DNA of 64,000 bases, taken from DATAGZ01 sp036263455. GTDB taxonomy: Bacteria; Pseudomonadota; Alphaproteobacteria; Dongiales; Dongiaceae. The position numbers and the translations under genes are program-made. Numbering within the stretch: the stretch's first letter is position 1; every line of letters starts with the position of its first letter. The notes under the pieces are model-generated. The model was not told the DNA's origin. It saw nothing but the letters and a program-made list of their open reading frames with translations, and did no database searches. The stretch covers positions 25,929 through 89,928 of the forward strand of contig DATAGZ010000003.1 of assembly GCA_036263455.1 (NCBI GenBank), in the 5' to 3' direction. Shown in pieces: positions 60,179 to 64,000 of this stretch.

Positions 60179-60264
60179 TGGTGCTCGCGGCGGGATTTGA
60201 ACCCGCAATCCGTGAGGGAGACGGTTTGAAAGACCGTTGCGTTTACCAGTTTCGCCACGCGAGC
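60179..60264 (-). tRNA. type II tRNA with Leu-like body and UUC anticodon
   Basis: 86 nt with encoded CCA. Acceptor stem GCTCGCG/CGCGAGC, discriminator A, D-arm with GCG-AAACTGGTAAA-CGC, anticodon stem ACGGT/ACCGT closing a 7-nt loop CTTTCAA (anticodon UUC at plus-strand 60228-60230), a 14-nt variable arm, and T-arm GCGGG-TTCAAAT-CCCGC. Long variable arm and A73 fit a leucine tRNA; the D-arm resembles tRNA-Leu. UUC would read Glu GAA codons. See findings. Fold is complete, so a pseudogene is not obvious. Confidence 0.8.
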
Positions 60265-60271
60265 CCCAGCT

Positions 60272-60308
60272 AAGCCCCAGGAGCTACCACTCCTGGGGCT
60301 TTCTTTTT
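60272..60308 (+). terminator. strong plus-strand Rho-independent terminator with no visible plus-strand gene
   Basis: 12-bp perfect stem (60272-60283 with 60290-60301), 6-nt loop CTACCA, then TTCTTTTT. On the plus strand nothing recognisable is transcribed into it; the neighbouring uvrC, tRNA and cyclase genes all run on the minus strand. Confidence 0.8.
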
Positions 60309-60548
60309 ACCAATACCCCAATAGCTTGATCAGGAAAAAGATTCTAATTCAATAACTTATCTTGCTTGACTGCAAAACGAATATACGCTCCGCCCTTATC
60401 TTCTGCCTTTGTTCTGGCGGAAGGCTACCCTTCATCTGTGCATTTTTAAGTGTCGTATTAGTTGAGCAGCGGCAGTGAATCGCTTTTCCAAGTTGGCCCG
60501 CGAAGCACATATTGTGAAGATTGTAGTTCCAGCGAATCTGGCGTTGTT
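60309..60548. other. AT-richer gap between terminator and cyclase; no gene seen
   Basis: About 240 bp. Lower GC than the flanks and no convincing ORF, tRNA or RNA fold. It may hold the promoter for the tRNA (minus strand) and the 3' flank of the cyclase gene. Confidence 0.5.
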
Positions 60549-61781
60549 CTACCGTGGCAGGCCGTAGATTTCCTGTTTCTCGGGGATGCCGGCGAGCTCG
60601 TACGTGCCGAGCGGCACGAGCTTGAAGCCGCAGGGCGAGGCGAAGGCCTTGGAGGCAAGGAGATTCTCGCCCAAGGGCCGGCACATGCCCTCCAGCCGGC
60701 AGGCGAGATTTACCGCCGGGCCGATGACCGTGAAATCGAGCCGCGCCGAGGTGCCGATATTGCCGTAGGTGACGGTGCCGGCATGCAGGCCAATCCCCGC
60801 GCGCAGGCGCGCCTTGCCATTGCTCGCGCGCAGATCGTTGAGGTCGCGCAGGTTGGCGAGCCCCTCGAGCGCGGCTTCGAGCGCCGAGCGGCAGGCGCGG
60901 TCGCGGTCGAGATCGTCCTGCATGGGGAAGATCGCGAGCATGGCATCGCCGATGAATTTCAGGATCTCGCCTCCATGTTCCTCGACGGGGCGGCCCATCG
61001 CCTCGAAATAGTCGTTGAGGGCGGCGATCACCTCGTGGCGCGGCAAGAGGGTCGACATGGCCGAGAAGCCCCTGAGGTCGCAATACCAGATCGCCGCCGC
61101 GATGGTAATGCCCTCGCCCCGCTGGACATCCCCGCCCAGCACGCGACGGCCGGGATGCTTGCCGAGATAGGTCTCAAGCAGCGTGGTCGCAGTCCGCTGC
61201 ACCTCGTGCGTTTCGGTAATGAGCGCGATGGTGGAGATCAGGCTGCGGATGCCTTCGACCTCGTCGTCATGGAAACCCTCCTTGCGATAGGTGGACAAGG
61301 ACAGCGACGCCTTGGTTCCGCTGCTCTGGGGCAGGGCGAATACCATGTAATCCGTGCCGCCGATCTTGCGCAGATCGTCGAGAATCGGGAATTCCAATAC
61401 GCTGTCGCGCTCGGCAGCACTCGGCGCCCCAAACGGCGCGAGCGCTGCCTCCACGCCGATGCGCCGACGGATGAAGGTCTCGCCTTTTTCATAGATGTTA
61501 TAGAGGGGCGAATTGCGAAACGCCCCGGACTGCAGCACCGAATGGTCACGGGTGCCTTCGGTGATGTGCGGCTCGTCGCGGCTCCAGATATACGCAATCG
61601 CCGCAATCTGCGGGTGCACCGCCCGCACGCCCAGGAAGAAGCGGAGCAGTGGAACCCCCGCCGCCAGCAACTTTTCCACGAGTTGCTGCAAGGTTTCGCT
61701 GAAATCGGGGGTGAGCCGCCCCTCATCGATGAGCCAGTCTTTTATCTCGGCGAATCGCACCATTGCCCCCGGTCTATGCAT
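60549..61781 (-). CDS. class III adenylate/guanylate cyclase domain protein
   Basis: 410 residues (start 61781; ATG at 61763 possible). N-terminal 200 residues are not a known membrane or GAF sequence to my eye, but have a GAF-like alternation. The C-terminal 180 residues are a class III cyclase: metal Asp in Trp-Tyr-Cys-Asp-Leu-Arg-Gly-Phe, Lys in Leu-Lys-Phe-Ile-Gly-Asp, Asp in Leu-Asp-Phe-Thr-Val-Ile-Gly and the transition-state Asn in Asn-Leu-Ala. The Lys/Asp pair favours ATP over GTP, so a cAMP maker is likely. Soluble. Divergent from the Nfu gene. Confidence 0.88.
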   Translation of the reverse strand: MHRPGAMVRFAEIKDWLIDEGRLTPDFSETLQQLVEKLLAAGVPLLRFFLGVRAVHPQIAAIAYIWSRDEPHITEGTRDHSVLQSGAFRNSPLYNIYEKGETFIRRRIGVEAALAPFGAPSAAERDSVLEFPILDDLRKIGGTDYMVFALPQSSGTKASLSLSTYRKEGFHDDEVEGIRSLISTIALITETHEVQRTATTLLETYLGKHPGRRVLGGDVQRGEGITIAAAIWYCDLRGFSAMSTLLPRHEVIAALNDYFEAMGRPVEEHGGEILKFIGDAMLAIFPMQDDLDRDRACRSALEAALEGLANLRDLNDLRASNGKARLRAGIGLHAGTVTYGNIGTSARLDFTVIGPAVNLACRLEGMCRPLGENLLASKAFASPCGFKLVPLGTYELAGIPEKQEIYGLPR

Positions 61782-61849
61782 ATGTCCCTGTTGTGAACAT
61801 GGTTGAATGCTGCTTCGTCCACGCCCAAATTAGTCTAAGGAGTCGAAAC

Positions 61850-62401
61850 ATGTTTATCCAGACGGAAGATACACCCAACCCCGCGACGCTCAAATTCATG
61901 CCGGGCCGGGCGATCATGGAACGCGGTACGGCGGATTTTCCGACCGTGCTGCAAGCTGGCACGTCGCCGCTTGCCCAGCGGCTCTTCGCCGTCGCCGGGG
62001 TGGAGCGCGTCTTCTTGGGCAGCGATTTTGTCACGGTGACAAAACGATCGGAGGCGGACTGGGCTGTGGTGAAACCTCTCATTCTCGCCGCGATCGCCGA
62101 ACACCTCATGGCGGGCGCACCCGTAATCCTGGAGCATACTTCCGACGGCGCGGCCGAAGGCGAGAATTTCGAGGATGAGATCACCGCCCAGATCAAGGAA
62201 TTGCTGGACACGCGCGTGCGGCCGGCGGTGGCGCAGGACGGCGGCGATATCGTTTTTCATTCCTACCAGGATGGCATCGTCTATCTGCATATGCAGGGTT
62301 CCTGCTCCGGGTGCCCCTCTTCAACTGCGACGTTGAAGATGGGTATCGAGAATATGCTGCGCCATTACGTGCCTGAAGTGATGGAAGTCCGTCCCGTTTA
62401 G
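61850..62401 (+). CDS. Nfu-type iron-sulfur scaffold/carrier
   Basis: 183 residues from the ATG at 61850 (AAGGAG at 61838-61843). N-terminal Nfu_N-like domain (Phe-Ile-Gln-Thr-Glu-Asp-Thr-Pro-Asn-Pro) and C-terminal NifU domain with Gln-Gly-Ser-Cys-Ser-Gly-Cys-Pro-Ser-Ser (CXXC, cluster ligands). It carries assembled clusters to target enzymes. Monocistronic in appearance. Confidence 0.93.
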   Translation: MFIQTEDTPNPATLKFMPGRAIMERGTADFPTVLQAGTSPLAQRLFAVAGVERVFLGSDFVTVTKRSEADWAVVKPLILAAIAEHLMAGAPVILEHTSDGAAEGENFEDEITAQIKELLDTRVRPAVAQDGGDIVFHSYQDGIVYLHMQGSCSGCPSSTATLKMGIENMLRHYVPEVMEVRPV

Positions 62402-62585
62402 AGGACGCGCCGGCACCGTTGCTTTCATGCAGAGTGACGGGTCATGAATTGTCAAGAAGAGCGGAATTGCGGGCGCCTGCCGGCGATGTTCGCTACGCTG
62501 GTCGAGCGCGGAATAATCTGAGCAGGAGGAGTAAGCCTCGATACCTCGGCGGCGCATGGATTCCTAGGTCATCGCCCGGAATGAA

Positions 62586-63437
62586 TCATTGCGACGATTC
62601 GTATGTCTTCCTTCGCCGCGCTACTTCATAGAGCGCCACCGCAGCGGCATTCGAGACGTTGAGCTGGGAAAGCGCGGCTCCGGTGGGCAGGCGGGCGAGA
62701 TGATCGGCCCGCTCGCGGGTCAGCCGCCTCAGCCCATTTTCTTCCGAGCCCAGCACCAGGGCGGTCTTGCCGCTCAGGTCGATCTCGTCCAGCGTACGCT
62801 CGGCCTCGCCGGCGAGCCCGGTGATCCAGAATCCCGCCTGCTTGATCTCGTCGATCGCCCGCGCGAGATTGACCGTGCGCGCCAGCGAAACGATCTCGAG
62901 ACCGCCCGAGGCCGCCTTGGCGAGAACGCCGGATTGAGGCGCGGCGTTGCGTTCGGTGAGAATCACGGCCTCCGCGCCGAAGGCCGCGGCGGAACGGAGG
63001 ATCGCCCCGACATTGTGCGGGTCGGTGACCTGGTCGAGCAGGACGAGCAGAGCCTCTTTCCGTCCTTCCAGGCGGGCACAGATCTCCGCGATATCCGGTT
63101 CGGCCAGGGGCCGGACCAAGGCGGCTAGTCCCTGATGGACGGAATCGCGCGGGAGCAGCGCGCCGATATTGTCATGATGTTCCCAATTGGGCGCGCCTTC
63201 CGGCCGGGGCAGCTCGCCCTTCTGTCCGCTTTCCACCAGGCGCAGAAAGGTCCGCGCCGGATTGGCGAGCGCGGCCGTGACCGCGTGGCGGCCATAAATC
63301 CAATAGGCGCCGGCCCCGCTCGCCGCCTCCCGTTCCTGGCGGGACGGGGGGTCTTCCGGCCGCGCTTTGGGATGCTGCCGCGCCGGGCGGTTACGCGCGG
63401 GTTCTTCCCGGTGAAAATGGGGCTTGCGCTTGTGCAT
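62586..63437 (-). CDS. rlmB: 23S rRNA (guanosine-2'-O)-methyltransferase, RlmB/TrmH (SpoU) family
   Basis: 283 residues from the ATG at 63437; the frame runs on to 63728 over the tRNA genes but that part is unrelated. A basic, disordered N-terminus (His/Lys/Arg/Pro, about 1-40), then the SpoU domain with Trp-Ile-Tyr-Gly-Arg-His-Ala-Val-Thr-Ala, Asp-Gln-Val-Thr-Asp-Pro-His-Asn-Val-Gly-Ala-Ile, Gly-Ser-Glu-Glu-Asn-Gly-Leu and Leu-Asn-Val-Ser-Asn-Ala-Ala-Ala-Val-Ala (knotted SAM site). Position next to tRNA-Tyr, tRNA-Gly and tuf is conserved. Confidence 0.92.
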   Translation of the reverse strand: MHKRKPHFHREEPARNRPARQHPKARPEDPPSRQEREAASGAGAYWIYGRHAVTAALANPARTFLRLVESGQKGELPRPEGAPNWEHHDNIGALLPRDSVHQGLAALVRPLAEPDIAEICARLEGRKEALLVLLDQVTDPHNVGAILRSAAAFGAEAVILTERNAAPQSGVLAKAASGGLEIVSLARTVNLARAIDEIKQAGFWITGLAGEAERTLDEIDLSGKTALVLGSEENGLRRLTRERADHLARLPTGAALSQLNVSNAAAVALYEVARRRKTYESSQ

Positions 63438-63598
63438 GAAGCTGCCTATATTTCGCGAATTGCGACGTATCACCCCACTCGCGCGGGCCTGGCCTCCGTG
63501 AGCAGGGTGCTTTCGCTTGTGGCGTAGACATAGCGCACGCAAGCGGAGGGCGCAAAGGGAATTTGCCGCGATGCTGGAGGCGTAGGCCGGGGCAAGAC

Positions 63599-63684
63599 GG
63601 AGGGGTGCCCGAGTGGCTAAAGGGGACAGGCTGTAAACCTGTTGGCTTCGGCCTACGTAGGTTCGAATCCTACCCCCTCCACCA
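63599..63684 (+). tRNA. tRNA-Tyr (GTA)
   Basis: 86 nt with encoded CCA. Acceptor GGAGGGG/CCCCTCC, anticodon loop CTGTAAA (GTA), long variable arm, T-loop TTCGAAT. Anticodon and body agree. Confidence 0.95.
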
Positions 63685-63691
63685 TTAGGGT

Positions 63692-63765
<74 letters not shown>

Positions 63766-63797
63766 GCGGCGGCAGAGACGACAGTACCGTCGGGGAA

Positions 63798-63829
63798 GCC
63801 GGCGGGTCCGGGTTGAAGGGCCTGCCGGC
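63798..63829 (+). promoter_or_regulatory. leader hairpin upstream of tuf
   Basis: GCCGGC (63798-63803) pairs with GCCGGC (63824-63829), extendable by GG/CC. About 30 bp before the tuf start. Role unknown; could be a processing or regulatory element. Confidence 0.3.
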
Positions 63830-63859
63830 GAAGGCCCGGCGCAACAAAAAGGGAAAAGA

Positions 63860-64000
63860 ATGTCTAAGGCGAAATTTGAGCGGACGAAGCCGCACTGCAA
63901 TGTGGGGACGATTGGTCACGTTGACCATGGGAAGACGTCTTTGACGGCGGCGATCACGAAGGTTTTGGCGGAGACGGGTGGTGCGACGTTCACGGCCTAC
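63860..64000 (+). CDS. tuf: elongation factor Tu (3' truncated by window end)
   Basis: 47 residues visible from ATG 63860, with an AAGGGAAAAGA ribosome-site region. Asn-Val-Gly-Thr-Ile-Gly-His-Val-Asp-His-Gly-Lys-Thr is the EF-Tu P-loop, then Ala-Ala-Ile-Thr-Lys. GTPase that brings aminoacyl-tRNA to the ribosome. The tRNA-Tyr-tRNA-Gly-tuf order is standard, with secE-nusG-rplK expected next. Confidence 0.95.
   Translation, partial: MSKAKFERTKPHCNVGTIGHVDHGKTSLTAAITKVLAETGGATFTAY

Noticed and set aside
60179..60264. Plus-strand reading of the tRNA locus as tRNA-Phe (loop TTGAAAG, anticodon GAA)
   Set aside because: Only the anticodon stem-loop is symmetric; the T-loop TTCAAAT, D-arm and CCA occur only on the minus strand.

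Overview
The window is a GC-rich, gene-dense stretch of an alphaproteobacterial chromosome, most likely Rhodospirillales/Acetobacterales-like. The gene set points there: rsmG-mnmG next to parA-parB, SRP RNA-dnaX-YbaB-recR, an aa3-type oxidase subunit IV, a DUF4167 protein, a DUF6489 protein, a PPDK regulatory protein, and rlmB-tRNA-Tyr-tRNA-Gly-tuf. Most genes are housekeeping. I see no insertion sequence, prophage, CRISPR array or plasmid module. Many neighbours overlap by 1-26 bp, so translational coupling is common.

Layout. 1-8.4 kb: small lipoproteins (one with four tandem repeats), parC, a LolA-like carrier, a sterol-desaturase-like membrane enzyme, a class-I amidotransferase hydrolase, an MFS transporter, a Tyr/Pro/His-rich secreted protein and an OmpA-like lipoprotein. 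8.5-16.1 kb: seven overlapping minus-strand genes (mnmG, rsmG, parA, parB, ABC ATPase, ABC permease, gor) with two parS-like sites in and before mnmG. 16.2-23.5 kb: an ArsR-SRPBCC fusion, ubiE-ubiB, def-fmt-truA, rmuC and a GST. 23.5-30.8 kb: pgk, an SDR, a DUF2125-like protein, a Bax-inhibitor-1 protein, a FzlA-like GST, and a TauE exporter-TIGR02186-Usp-panC run. 30.8-34.3 kb: a tightly overlapped set of small exported protein, ATP-grasp protein, response regulator and histidine kinase. 34.4-43.2 kb: pteridine reductase-like SDR plus folB, an AT-rich gap with a perfect DnaA box, an ABC half-transporter, cysH, recR-YbaB-dnaX, SRP RNA, oxidase subunit IV, ndk and the PPDK regulator. 43.2-58.1 kb: hrpB, a LysE exporter, fabI-aroC, DUF4167, ferredoxin-DUF6489, an RsmB-type methyltransferase, hemW, endonuclease V, D-Ala-D-Ala dipeptidase, maeB, a DMT transporter, family-4 UDG and a GST. 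58.1-64 kb: uvrC, an odd type II tRNA, an adenylate cyclase, a Nfu protein, rlmB, two tRNAs and the start of tuf.

How it fits together. mnmG/rsmG/parAB, parS sites, DnaA-box-bearing gaps and the DUF299 (PPDK regulator) gene suggest an origin-proximal region; candidate oriC gaps are 35632-35964 and 41993-42374. Glutathione chemistry (gor and three GST-fold proteins), DNA repair (uvrC, UDG, nfi, recR, rmuC) and translation/RNA modification (mnmG, rsmG, truA, fmt, def, rlmB, RsmB-type) recur.

The least ordinary items are a type II (Leu-like) tRNA with a UUC anticodon overlapped by an orphan opposite-strand terminator, the four-gene exported protein/ATP-grasp/two-component unit, the ArsR-SRPBCC fusion with an apparent fossil start site, and a cysH whose second cluster-binding cysteine pair is CX4C. 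All function calls are from reading sequence motifs; no database search was run.
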